Shown piece after piece: positions 11,985-23,065 of a stretch of 64,000 nucleotides of DNA (positions are counted from its first letter, which is position 1; each line of letters begins with the position of its first letter). The notes below the pieces were generated by a model. That model did not search any database, was not told the origin of the DNA, and was given only the letters and a program-made list of their open reading frames with translations. Source of the stretch: Malachius bipustulatus (lineage: Eukaryota > Arthropoda > Insecta > Coleoptera > Melyridae); NCBI GenBank assembly GCA_910589415.1, contig OU342631.1, positions 59,672,598-59,736,597 of the forward strand. The letters run 5' to 3'. The position numbers were made by a program, and so were the translations under genes.

Positions 11985-12000
11985 TTTTGGAACGAGTAGG

Positions 12001-12160
12001 TTAGGTAAGATTTCCGGGCAATTTCTTCAACCAGAAAGGGTTAGGTAGGAATTCCGGGCAATTTCTTCAACCAGAAAGGGTTAGGTAATATTTCCGGGCA
12101 ATTTCTTCAACCAGAAAGGGTTAGGTAATATTTCCGGGCAATTTCTTCAACCAGAAAGGG
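12001..12160 (-). repeat. Four tandem 40-bp repeats
   Basis: Units begin at 12001, 12041, 12081 and 12121, each with TTAGGTA, then TTTCCGGGCA and CCAGAAAGGG, with only 1-3 differences between units. A fifth unit starts at 12161 and decays. They lie between the putative transcription start and the ATG of the minus-strand ORF, so they would be in its leader. Confidence 0.9.
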
Positions 12161-12199
12161 TTAGGCAAAGGAGTAGTCTACGATCAGGAAGCTGAATCA

Positions 12200-12240
12200 A
12201 GACTGACTTTCGCGCTGAAATCTCTGCCTGTATTTATAGT
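12200..12240 (-). promoter_or_regulatory. Putative TATA/Inr promoter
   Basis: On the minus strand CTATAAATA (12231-12239) is followed about 30 bases later by AGTCAGTC (12201-12208), which contains the arthropod initiator-like TCAGT. The spacing is right for a pol II core promoter. It would transcribe the 40-bp repeats and the AT-hook ORF. Confidence 0.55.
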
Positions 12241-13297
12241 AGACGGTCAACCCTTGTCTTCGTGGTCTATTGTGTCTATTTAGGTCAGCGCTTTCACCCG
12301 TTCGTTCCTTTATCCAATGACTCGTTATGGTAGATTTCCCTGCTTTCCTCTTGTGTGAACTGAATGGTGGATATGTCATTTGATTAAACTGTTTTTCCTT
12401 TATATGGGACACTTTTCGTCGTGTTTCTATCACTTGTATTAATGAAGTTCCCATTGTATTTTATTTAATTTCCGGTCATCTGTTTAGGCGAGATTTAGTT
12501 TAAATCTTTGGATATTTTCACCTCACTTTTCTTCTGATAACCTTTCTTCACGTGATTTTAGGTAATAGGTACTGCCTTGTTGTGGAGTTTTAGAGAAAAA
12601 TTATTCACCCCGGGGCGTTAGGTTTCAATATATTATTGCATTTTCAGATTGTCTGAGAAAATGTAATAACAATGGTGCTTATAGTTGTATTTTAAATTGA
12701 GTAGGCCATGAGTTATAAACAAGTGAAAATCGTGATTTTCCAACTTCAAAGACATTTACCACGAAAACGGCTCAAGATATCAGAAAACGGCTTACATGTC
12801 CCTATCTTAACTTTTCATCTGGTATACTACTGTGGGGTTGAAATGTTTATACAGGGTGATGAAAAATTTGACAATTTTCACCACCTTGTATAAACATTTC
12901 AATTGCATAATTGGATGCCTTATAAAAAGTTAAGATAGGGACATGTAAGCCGTTTTCTGATATCTGGAGCCGTTTTCGTGGTAAATGTCTTTAAAGTTGG
13001 AAAATCACGATTTTCACTTGTTTATAACTCATGACCTACTCAATTTAAAATACAACTATAAGCACCATTGTTATTACATTTTCTCAGACAATCTGAAAAT
13101 GCAATAATATATGGGGTGTCCCATTTAAAAAAACAAAGATGGCCATTGCTTTCGCCATTTTTAAATGTTCTGCCATATTGGTAATATTTCATTTTGACTC
13201 GTTATTAGGTATGTTGTCTCAGTTCCAAATTTCAGATTCCTAGATCATTTGGAAGTCGAACTTTTTCTAATGTGGCGTTTCAATCAATCACCCTGTA

Positions 13298-13662
13298 TAG
13301 CGAATGGCATGAAAAACAATATGGCGGTAATAAAGAAAAACCAAAGTTGACTTTGGAAATCCCAAGATCTAGTCGGCTTTGGAAATTTTTGAAACGTCAA
13401 ATAAGTAGCTCATTACGGCTTATGTAAACCTACAAAAAAATAATAATTTTTTTTTAAATAAAAAGAAGATATGGCTAAAATAATAAAACTGCATGTTTCA
13501 AGTTTTTTCAGGATATTTCAAGAAATTCTGGGAATATTGAGAAAAAAAAATTGCCAAATACTCGTCTTAAAACAGGGCAACTTTTTTTGTAATTTAACCG
13601 ACTTCGTATCTCTTACCGTTTCTTGCAGTTTTTCACCTCAATGGGACAGCCTGTATCATAAA
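13298..13662. repeat. Dispersed repeat X, copy 1
   Basis: It shares CAATATGG.GGT.ATAA, ATCTAGTCGGCT and AACCGACTTCGTATCTC words with 17485-17810 in inverted orientation, and partly with 19300-19485. The right edge reads GGGACAGCCTGTATCA, a diverged CAGGGTG-type end. It is a non-coding remnant. Confidence 0.6.
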
Positions 13663-13671
13663 ATTGAACAA

Positions 13672-13830
13672 TGACCGGCTTTTCTGAAAGGCCGTATTGT
13701 CAAGTAGATGACGTGTACTATTATTGAAAATTAAAAACGACTTCCAAAGTACAAGACAGCATAAGTTAACATAGGGTGTATTTTTTTACATGCTATTCCC
13801 TATGGCAACACTTAAAATAAATGCACTGTA
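13672..13830 (+). repeat. Direct repeat Y, copy 2
   Basis: Same-strand copy of 9745-9915, with the words GACCGGCTTTT, AACGACTTCCAAAGTACAA and CATAAGTTAA. See copy 1. Confidence 0.65.
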
Positions 13831-13950
13831 TATAAAATATAAGTTGAACTTAGTAACGCCGTACTCGTTGAACCACAAAATTTTGCTGGGATATAATGGG
13901 CTGGTTACGGCACAAAAAGGCGAAAGTTTAGAGTATGCTTTTTATTCTAA

Positions 13951-13990
13951 CCGACGTTTCGGAGCCCCTTTTTGCTCCTTCATCAGGGTC
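13951..13990 (-). ncRNA. Hammerhead-ribozyme-like motif
   Basis: The minus strand reads ACC, CTGATGA, a stem-loop (AGGAGC ... GGCTCC around an A-rich loop), GAAAC, GTC, GGT in order. CUGAUGA and GAAA are the two invariant core boxes, the stem between them is helix II, GUC is an accepted cleavage triplet, and ACC/GGU can pair as a short helix I. Helix III is almost absent (GAAACGUC), as reported for minimal hammerheads of Penelope-like elements, which work best as dimers. It lies next to the repeat 14045-15025. Activity is not shown. Confidence 0.6.
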
Positions 13991-14044
13991 TACAAAGTGA
14001 CAAAACAAATCTATAAGTACTGTTATGGTTCGCAGGGACTGTGC

Positions 14045-15025
14045 TTCCTCTACTATTTTTTGAAAATTTATTTTCGTCTTTGATTCCCTCTTACCATAAA
14101 CAAATTATTTATTTAGGGGGCCTTTCTTTTTTAAAAACTAATAAAAGTTTAGTCTGTATGAGACCTCTATTACTCAGAGTGAGTTCAAGTATTTTTTTTT
14201 TATAATTTTTTTTTAAATTTTCATAACCTATAAACTTCTATTGAAACTCAATTTAAATTTGTTTAGGTTTTATTACAATAAAAATTTTCCAAACAATAAC
14301 ACTTACAACAACTAACTTAAAAATAACTTAAAATTACTCACAGTTTGTTCCCTTATGTCCGTATTCATTAAACTTCAAACTATAATCCTGGGGTTAAATT
14401 TTGAATTTTCTGACAGCTGATTGGTCTAATGCTCAATCCCTACGAACGCTACGAATTTTGAACCAATGACATGTTCCAAAATATAACCCCAGGGGTTATA
14501 TTTATTAATGAATACGGGCCTAAATGAATCTTCTTCGTCACCGACTTTCTGTCATTAATTTTTGACAGAAGTCCCTCGTAGGTTAACGAAAGGAATAACC
14601 CACGGAATCAGCTGTTGAACAAAGCTTGAAGTCAACTCTAGTAGCCTTGCTGTTAGTGTGTCAGCAATTTCAATGTAGATCTCTGCACAGATATATCCAA
14701 TTCGCTGCTACGTTTTTCTATCTTCTATGTCAAAATCGCAGAATCCAAATCGCTGCACGGCTGTACCCAAATCAAATTGCAGTTGTCAGCTACCAGCTAA
14801 CCAAATCTCTCCTTCTAACCTATATGTTTCTTCTAGTAGTCAGCTACGGCCTCTGTTCTTTTCCAAATTCTTGATGTTCGAAAATTTTCTAGATGTTCAC
14901 GATGTTCACGATGTTTACGATGTTTGGTTATGATTTCGTGGTCTACACTGATTAACTTGTGTTTTAGGAATCTCCTCAAATAATCGTTGTTTTTCTATTT
15001 GTAGTTTTTCTTGTAACTATGTAAA
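14045..15025 (-). repeat. Dispersed repeat, inverted copy of 1-890
   Basis: Reverse-complement match to 1-890, interrupted by a 160-bp TIR element at 14358-14520. Read on the minus strand it runs into the hammerhead-like motif, so this copy is longer on that side. No reverse transcriptase is visible. A Penelope-type terminal repeat or a retrozyme-like element are candidates. Confidence 0.75.
14358..14520. mobile_element. MITE, copy 1
   Basis: About 163 bp with ends TGTCCGTATTCAT and ATGAATACGGGCCTA, and an inner GGGGTTATA / TATAACCCC pair. It sits inside the repeat 14045-15025 and is absent from the 1-890 copy, which confirms insertion. The sister copy is at 15067-15234. A TA-containing target is likely, but the exact duplication is ambiguous. 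Confidence 0.8.
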
Positions 15026-15066
15026 TTCGATTGTTATCTGCTTGACAACATATTATTTCTCACTAT

Positions 15067-15234
15067 TGTCCGTATTCATCAAACTTCAAAATATAACTCT
15101 GGGGTTATATTTTGAATTTTCTGACAGCTGATTGGTCTAATGCTCAAACCCTACGAACGCTACGAATTTTGAACCAATGACATGTTCTAAAATATAACCC
15201 CAGGGGTTATATTTATTGATGAATACGGGCCTAT
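15067..15234. mobile_element. MITE, copy 2
   Basis: Same ends and length as the copy about 700 bp upstream and in the same orientation, with few differences (CTCTGGGGTTATA against CCTGGGGTTAAAT). The flanks are CTAT and TATG, compatible with a TAT or TA duplication. Confidence 0.8.
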
Positions 15235-15837
15235 GACAGCCAATAATTTTTGTATTTTCCTTCCAATCAACATCTATGAAATTCATTTCTCTTCTGGAGT
15301 ACAACACACAAAATCCTCTTTGGACATGTTATGTTTTCCCCCTTCTAACAGCCAATTTCCATGCTACTAGAGTTGCTGTTCATTTCTTCCAAATTGTGAC
15401 TTTTTATAATTTTATGCTTGACATTTCCCCATACACTCTAGCTAGCTTATTCTAATAATTATTATTCTAATTATTTTACAAAAATTATTCTATGACATTT
15501 CACCTTATTATTACAATATATTTACTATTCTACTCTCCCAAACAAATCTAAATATTCTGTTCCAATAGAACTTTTCAAAAACTAAAGACTATTTTTCATG
15601 AAAGAAAAAAAAAACTATTTCTACGTAAATAAGCTTAATGAGCCTTTTATAACAGTACCTACTCATCATTTGCTGTCATAAGCAGGAGCTATGCAACTGA
15701 TCGTCATGACAATCAGAATTACAAGAAAAGGGTGAAAACTTACAAGAAAATTGAGGTTGACATAGAAAAATCCTCATTGACTTCAGATGTTTCACTTTTT
15801 AAAGGTTTTTTTCCACATTTTTTACTGAAAGATTATT
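15235..15837. other. Unassigned
   Basis: No ORF, repeat or element end recognised. Confidence 0.35.
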
Positions 15838-15964
15838 TATAACAATTTGCATGCTCATATTTGTAATTTCTTAATATGACTTATATCTTCAATTTTTTGG
15901 ATTAGACATGTCATTCTTGACATGACATGGAATGTGACAGTGACTTGTGTAAGAGTGAGAGAGG

Positions 15965-16013
<49 letters not shown>

Positions 16014-16150
16014 CACAAATCTACACTTACATTACATGCACTGTCACATTTCATCTCATTTCAAGAATGCCATGTCTAATTCAAAAAATTGAAGACATAA
16101 GTCATATTAAGAAATTACAGATATGAGGATGCAAATTATTGTTATCAATT
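15838..16150. mobile_element. Foldback element with (CT)n in its loop
   Basis: Arms 15845-15950 and 16030-16145 are complementary (ATTTCTTAATATGACTTAT, TTCAATTTTTTG, GACATG, TGTGACAGTG). The loop is a pure CT microsatellite of about 22 dinucleotides at 15968-16010. It is non-coding. Confidence 0.75.
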
Positions 16151-17484
16151 TGCCCTTCCGGGTATTGCTCTGACTGCTGCCACACTATACTTCATTTTTA
16201 TACAATCTCTCCATTCAGAACAAATTATTCAATTATTAGAAGAAGGTAATTAAGTATTAATTAAGTATTACTTCATTGTATAAAATGACACCTTTCTCCT
16301 TTTACTAAAAGTACACCAGTTATCAAATTCTTTATCATGCAAAATCTTCGTAATCACATTACTAATATTTTGTTTTATTGGATTAATATTCAAATTACAC
16401 TCATCAAATTTAAATTAAGTTTCAGTATGCAGTTTTTGATTTATTCATTGTAACCTTTTTCCAAAAACTAACATTTATAATTTTGAAGAATTCTAAATTT
16501 ATTAATTTGTTGAATGAAACCTTCCAAACATAAGTTGAAAATTTCCCTTAACCGGGTAGTTGTAAAATTTCTTTTACGCTACTCCTTGTGAACTTGTCGA
16601 GACTTTCTAAAAATAGTTTTGGTAATTTTAAAGTATTTGTGGTTTGAAATGGGTAAATGGTAATTGGTGTTAATTATTGGTTCGATATAATATGATTTTA
16701 ATCACAATGAAGTACTACTGATTTTGTCAAAGTTTCTAAACGATCAGAAAATATTTTCAGGAACAAATTTTTGTCAAAAATTGGTCCATCGCAATAAGAA
16801 ACTCCTCAATATTTAACTTTACCATCAGGTTCAATAGAATTAATTATCTGTAAAGAATTTGTAGTAAAATATCTTTGCTTTAAATTACCATTTTCCAAAA
16901 CAACTACTGATAATTTTTTTTTTTTTAATTTTCACAATAATTCTATTCATAAAATATTATTTCAAAAAAGTCATTATAACATTATAAAATATAATATTTT
17001 GATGCAGTTTTGTGACCCCCTTCTCAGTGATGCTTCAACCTTAAAATTATCACAAATTACCCCTAGGCTTTCGCCGCTATCTTGAATTTAGGAAGTGAGT
17101 TTGTTTTTCTCATTACCTCAGTAGTTTTTGGGTTTTGGGCAAAAACACTGATCACCAAATTTGTGGGGAATTTAGTTCTCTACATTTTACGTTCTTATAC
17201 TTTTGTTGATATTTGGTTGTTTATAATGATATAGGTGTAATATGAATACAATGATACATAATGAGCTCCATAAGAGGTTGAAATTGAACTTTTGCACTTT
17301 TTTGCTACATATTTTCCTCACAAAAAATGTGACATGTTTAAATGGGAACGTTGTTTCTTATACAATTTTCAACAAATTTTATGTATAACACTTTATCCTG
17401 CAAATAAATCTTTTTATACGCGAACGCGACAAAGTTCGATAAGTCGTGAAATGCAGTCAACAGCGTACCTACTATACCTACTTA
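16151..17484. other. Unassigned AT-rich DNA
   Basis: No supported gene. The ORF at 17292-17552 runs into repeat X and has no recognisable product. Confidence 0.35.
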
Positions 17485-19485
17485 CAGTGGGTCATTTTCA
17501 ACTGGCTCACCATTGGTATTTCCTGAACCATAGGAGATACAGATTCGATTAAATTAGAGAAAAGTTTCACAATTGTATGCTTAACAGAGTATGAAACAAA
17601 ATTTAAGATTATTTCAGTCGTTGCTGAAATACCCTAAAAATCAAAAATTCTTATTTTATAGTCGTATCTATTTTATTTTTGGAAATTAATAAATTAATAA
17701 AACTATTCATTTGACATTGCAAAAATTTCTGAGCCGACTAGATTTCAGAATTTTCGTAGTTAGCTTTTCTTTTTCTTATGACCACCATATTGGTTTTTTA
17801 TGTCGTTCGGTATAAAAATTGATGGTTGAGAACATAAAGTTTAGAAAGAATTTTCGTCATACATAATATAAAAAACCCTCGCTCTCAACGGGCGTATGCC
17901 AGCTCGACCAAGATACCCAATTTTAATCCCTTAACGTCGAACTCAAGGATTAACATTCGTTCCGGTCATAAAACACGAAATTGGAGAATTTCCTGAAATC
18001 ATGAACTGCTTACCTTACACTTTTACTCCATAGTTGCCAAACTGGCCTTTAATAAGAAGGTCTGAATATTTGTGTCAGTCACAAGATATAAAATAACACA
18101 CTTAAGTACTTAAATATAAATTTGTTACTTCAAATTCAAAGATTGCGATAATTCTTTTTTATAATTTTATTTTAATTTTATATTTATATGATAGATTAAA
18201 TTTTTTATAGAGGTGGCCAAAAAGTTGCAATTATTGGAATTTTAACTTTTTGCTCAATCATAACTGACATTACATTTGGTGAATATCAAACGAATTTTGA
18301 CGAAATTTCCCGCAAAACACGTTTAGTTTTCGAAATATGTATCATGTTTTTTTTATGATTTTGAAGTTTAGAAGAACATTTTGTCTTGAACTAAAATTCA
18401 CACCATGGATATAATGATCTGATCTGCTGAAATTTAATCTTTTTGAAAGCATAAACTTATGACAAAAAAGTTTTCAAAAAAAGATGGAAAACAAAAAAAG
18501 ATTCCCATATGGTGCGAAATTTTTGACGGGCACTGTATATCGTAAATTATTAGTTGAAGGCGTAGTATGGTGTCGAAACTTTGATTATTAGTCATGCGAT
18601 CGGGCGATTTCTGAAAGATATATACGACTTAAATATTATAAAAATAAGCTATAGAAGTGTTGCAGGGATGAACCAGTCTATAAAACAAAAACACTACGAA
18701 AGATATTTTGTTCAGTCTGGCAACAATGCAACTGGTCTAAGAATTTATTGATTCTTCCGAGATTTTTATTTCACAATAATTACAATAATGTTAAATTATA
18801 ATAACAATATAAAACTTACATAGTGATAAGTCGTCAAAAAACAAAAAAATATAATACATATATCAAATCATCTTTATTCAAATTTTTTAAAAATTTATTA
18901 TTCTTATATCAATCACTTTTAGATTAATTTAGAAAAAACTTTAAATTTTTTTTATCATTTTGACCTAAATTAGAATACAAACTTCATTACTATGTCTTAT
19001 TATATCGTTTTTATTTCTGTTGAATTTACAAATTTTATGATTAACAATTTACAAAAACTTAGATTTTAATCTCAACTTCTGTAAGTATAAAATTTACATC
19101 TTTATAAGACCTATGTACTAAATTTCAATATTGTTAATCATTTTATAGAGAGCCCTGAAGAAGAATTAAATAAAATTCGAAAGCTTGGCGTAGAAAAAAG
19201 AGTGTTAGTTCATTTCTTAAAACGACTGCATTCCCAAATAATTGCTAATATCATTTATAATAGGACGGTCAAACCAAACTACTAATTTAAAAATAAGAAA
19301 TACCGAATTTTCAGTTTTTTCAGCATATTAAAGCAACGACTGAAGTCCTATATATTTTGTTTCAGATTCTTGTTAAGCATAAAATTGTGAAACCCTTCTA
19401 TAAATTAACCGACTTTGTATCTCCAATGGTTTAGGGGATCCCAATGATGAGCTAGTTGAAAGTGACCAGCCTGTATATAATGTCT
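17485..19485. mobile_element. Inverted-repeat element with repeat X arms
   Basis: The left arm 17485-17640 (GTGGGTCATTTTCAACTGG, GGAGATACAGATTCG, TTTCACAATT) is complementary to 19300-19485 (GAAACCC, CGACTTTGTATCTCC, AGTTGAAAGTGACCAGCCTG). The left arm extends to 17810 as repeat X, copy 2. The middle carries the 331-bp FB2 relative at 18207-18537 and otherwise unassigned DNA. No coding. Confidence 0.6.
18207..18537. mobile_element. FB2-related element, short form
   Basis: It closely resembles the right arm of FB2 (5690-5985): shared ACATTTGGTGAA, AACGAATTTTG, CGCAAAA.ACGTTTAGTTTTC and CCCATATGG. The ends TAGAGGTGGCCAAAAAG and CTTTTTGAC-like GGGCACTGTA form a short TIR. At 331 bp it has no long arms, so it may be the simple version from which the hairpin form arose. 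Confidence 0.65.
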
Positions 19486-21150
19486 TCCGCGATCCAAGAG
19501 ATTCATGATTTCAAAAGACAAATTTTTATAAAACCAGAATCATCGAAATCGGTGATGGTTCTGAGGACTTCCGAGTAAAAGGTTTCATTGACGCGACTAA
19601 ATGTATGAAATTGAATAAGAAAAAATAAATATCAGGTTTAAAGAATTATAACTCACAGTTGTTTATCTTTTAGTAGGTAACTGATATAATAAAAAGCGAT
19701 TAGTGTTTCAGCGCATAAAAGCAACTTCAATAATAATAATTATTGTCATCACTGAAAATTTAACGACAGCAGCCTTCCATGTCCGAACTTATCGTAATTG
19801 CTTCTAGGAACCGAGAACAATACCGTCTCGCCTATTAAATATAAGAACTGCAAATGTTTGCTGATATGTGATATTAATGTGATAATAAAGAATGTATTTG
19901 GAGGCAGGTCGTGAGCATGACTCCATCAGGTTTAAAGAATTAAAACTCACTGTTTATCTTTTAGTACAGTAAATGACGGTAAAAAGATGGTTCACCCTAT
20001 CAATTCTTTCGAGAAAGATGGATGTTCTTCGAAATTTGGAATTAAGCTCTACCTACCACCCACTTCAAAATCTACCCTATGACTCTTAGGGGTGAAAATT
20101 ACCCCTAATTGACAAAAATTGATATAAGTATTCACAAATTTAGGCATTTAGCGGAATGAAAAAATGTATGAAGCTTTTGATTAATGATAGTTACATAGTT
20201 TTAAAAACTATTTATGATTTATCAACCCCTATTTTATTCCTCACACCCTTTTAAAACACCCCTTTTGACATAAAATTGAAAAAACAATTTTTTGAAACAT
20301 TTTATTTCTTGTTTAGATAAATTATTATATTTAAATCGTAGACATCTTAAGAAAATTGTTGTAATTAGTTTTCATCCCCTAAAAACCATCCCTATTACAT
20401 TAAAATATGAAAAATATAAAAAAAAACATTTTCTCAATATATTAAGTATGCTTCATTAGAACAAATTAGTAATTTCTTTGAGTTAATTATTTCAGAACAT
20501 GTATTTCAAAATATTCATCCCTTAAAAAGTACCCCTCACCAGGAAGAAGGGAGAAAAAAAATTATAATGTTAAATCCTTGTAAGTATTACCTATGCTTTT
20601 TATAATCACCTTTATTATTTGTGCCAATTTTAAATTAAAGTCAACAGTTTCATTTTAAATTCAAACAACAATAATCGAACTTACCAATAGATTATTATTT
20701 ATTAAAAAAGAAAATTTACACAAGCAATAAATATTTCGAGATGCCACAAAACACGTGCTTCTTCTTTCACAAACGGATACAATGTGGATTTGGCTTGCTC
20801 AGTATAAGCATTTTTCTGCTCCAAAAGCTAGTTGGTCTGAAAAAAAAATATGTGTTTGGTTTTTTGAAATTTTCTCATTTAAGTTAAGAATTTCATCGCC
20901 TATAAACTCATGTAAGTTTCATATTTCTCAATCCCTTCATTTTATAAAGATCAACGGTGAAAAGCCTCAAAGACGGTACTGATTTCGTACCAATGCTAAC
21001 TTTTACAAGCCATATCTCGAAGACTTTATAAGCTGCAGTAACAAAAAAAATAAAAAAATTTGGGAATGAAAATGCTAACTTTTTGTGCTCTAGCAATTTT
21101 TACTCATATGGTCTATTTTCTGAGTTATTTTTGAAAAATAGTTATTTATT
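19486..21150. other. Unassigned with a degenerate periodic motif
   Basis: Words such as ACCCCT(A/T)A and CATCCCCTAAAAA recur near 20090, 20225, 20380 and 20515, about 140 bases apart, suggesting a decayed tandem or TE-derived array. No supported gene. The ORF at 20755-20982 is not recognisable. Confidence 0.35.
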
Positions 21151-21157
21151 ATATAAG

Positions 21158-21258
21158 AGAAAAAAGTGATAGATTTTAGCTCGAGATGTGATTTCGTCCC
21201 CGACGCGTTTAACGGAGGGGACAAACACATCGAGAGCTAAAATCGCACTTTTTTCTTG
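21158..21258. repeat. Perfect-stem hairpin
   Basis: Arms of about 40 bp around a CGACGCGTTTAACGG loop. GATTTTAGCTCGAGATGTG and the complement CACATCGAGAGCTAAAATC pair almost fully, flanked by AAAAAAGTG / CACTTTTTT. It is CpG-containing in an AT-rich region. Confidence 0.7.
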
Positions 21259-21879
21259 TGTGTAATATACAATTTTTTTCTGCGAGAAGAAATATCAGTG
21301 TTAGAATTTCGAAAAACGTAGTTAGATAACTGAAAATTATGTCGGAAAAATGATTTATGTTTAACTTGGATTTTAAAACTGTCTTTTATCGTAATCGACG
21401 TTGCCTGGTAACGAAACGATTTAATTCGATAAACGTCATAATTTAAATAAAATTTTAGATAGTTTTGCAAAGATTCTTGTAAGGTCTCAATGAGTGAATT
21501 TATTAATATGGATAGTGATTGTTATTGAAATTCCCTTAATAATTGCCATTTGGATAATAAGGTAGCTTTCCTTTACGTATATTTGATATAAATTTAATGA
21601 TATCTGAGTGTTAATAGTAGCTATACCTAAGCCGCCATTTCGGGGAAATAAGTACTCATTTATTTCTCTGCTAATTCATTTATTTCCCCGATAAGATGGA
21701 GCTCATATAATGAGGCATTTTTCTACCTGTCAACGGGGAAAAAAGGTCAAACTTATAGCCCGTCGCAGAAAAAAGTATTTTTTTAATGTTTCAGAAATAC
21801 CTAGCTGACTTTGATGATATGTTTTTTTTCAAAAATAAGCATTTTAAATCGGTCAAACTTTTCGATCATGTTTATAATG
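21259..21879. other. Unassigned
   Basis: No gene recognised. GGGGAAATAA.TACTCATTTATTTC words near 21645-21690 form a short imperfect repeat. Confidence 0.3.
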
Positions 21880-22520
21880 TTAAGATATAGACCAGGCGAC
21901 AGGTAGTTCAATCAGGAAATAATTAGTGGAAATCTGGAAATTGCTTTAGTCACTTTATTTGGACCCAGATATTACTCTCCCAAATTTTCCCCCTCGAGCG
22001 AAGTCGGCGTTGGCCCTTCTGGCCCTAAGAAGGTACCATATTTCGTTTTTTTGCAAATATCTCCCAAACCATCAATTTTATCTACAAAATATCAATCACA
22101 AAAAATAATCTGGAATAAATTTCCTACAAAAAAGTTCTTTACCGTTTGTTTCTAATGTGCACCGTTACTATGCTGCGACCAGCTTTTCAATGTAAGCAGC
22201 TGTGGCAAAGTACCTACGATTAGTAATAACGAGACCGCTTTGGAAAAATTCTAGTAATTGCTTCTTTAACCTTTAACATTCTAGTCCACCATTTGCTTGT
22301 TTACATTATTTTTTTATGATGGTTATAAGGCAATGACATGTTCGCGACAATTCCAGTCACATGTCATATGACATTGACAGACAGTCGTTAGTTCTATGGA
22401 TTGCTGGAGTGGTCTCGCCGAACAGTCTGACATTTCCAGAATCCACGGCCGGTGCGCCGGTGTGAGTTCTTTCTACCTACGAGAAGGTACCTACTGTTTC
22501 GACGACGCGTCGGGGGACTA

Positions 22521-23065
22521 TACAGTGCGTTAGTTAAGTACGGGAACAAACTCCAAGGGGTGCTTCCTTGAGTGATTTTAAGAAGAAAAGTTCAAATAAA
22601 CATGGGCCCGAAAATGCAAATTTTTCAAGATACAGGGTGTCAAACTTTTATTTTTTTTCTCGAAAACAAAGCAAGATATGAAAAAAACTCAAGAGATAAA
22701 ATAGTTGTATTTCTAGTTGCTTAATTCTAAAAAAATACAAAATAAAAAAAAAGTCAGTGGCGCCCAATTTTTTAATCAAAAATATTAGTGAGACTGTCTT
22801 CCGGGACGCCACTGGAATTAATAATTTTAATCTAATTGGGGCTAAATTACCCTCTTGTTACTACAAACAGAACTGCCAAATTTCAACAAAATTGATTGAA
22901 AGAGTTTAGAGATATTCACGAACATTCGAATTTTTTTTTAAGTTTGACACCCTATATCTTGAAAAATATGCATTTCGGACACATATTTATTTGAACTTTT
23001 CTTCTTAAAATCACTCAAGGAAGCACCCCTTGGAGTTTGGCCCCGTACTTAACTAGCACCCTGTA
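22521..23065. mobile_element. Foldback element FB4
   Basis: Arms of about 130 bp at 22521-22655 and 22930-23065 are almost identical in reverse complement (AACTCCAAGGGGTGCTTCC, GAAGAAAAGTTCAAATAAA, CAAGATA.AGGGTGTCAAAC). The ends are TACAGTGCG.TAGTTAAG and CTAGCACCCTGTA. It is flanked by TA on both sides and inserted next to the 3' part of the gene fragment. Confidence 0.85.

Larger units (their letters stand above)
10212..12627 (-). mobile_element. TG..CA insertion with ATAT duplication; solo-LTR-like
   Basis: Comparison with the intact right arm of the host hairpin shows that 10212-12627 is an insertion. It starts TGTAACC and ends GGTTTCA on the plus strand (minus: TGAAACC..GGTTACA) and is flanked by ATAT at 10208-10211 and 12628-12631. 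A TG..CA end with a 4-bp ATAT duplication matches the gypsy element in this window, so an unusually long solo LTR or a non-autonomous LTR element is the best guess. No pair of internal LTRs was found. On the minus strand it contains a TATA promoter, four 40-bp repeats and a 100-codon ORF ending at a splice-donor-like site. Confidence 0.65.
10022..13297. mobile_element. Long hairpin element FB3, split by a 2.4-kb insertion
   Basis: The left arm 10022-10211 starts TACAGGGTGATTGATTGAAA. It is complementary to the right arm 13105-13297, which ends TCAATCAATCACCCTGTA. The arm continues after the insertion: 12628-12860 is complementary to 12890-13110 (shared words AAGTTAAGATAGGGACATGT, CGAAAACGGCT). 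The centre (12851-12891) is itself a small TACAGGGTGATGAAAAAT palindrome. Arms total about 430 bp. It has no coding capacity. Confidence 0.85.

Noticed and set aside
12001..12160. CRISPR-like array
   Set aside because: The 40-bp units are back to back without spacers and lie inside a eukaryotic insertion; plain tandem repeat.
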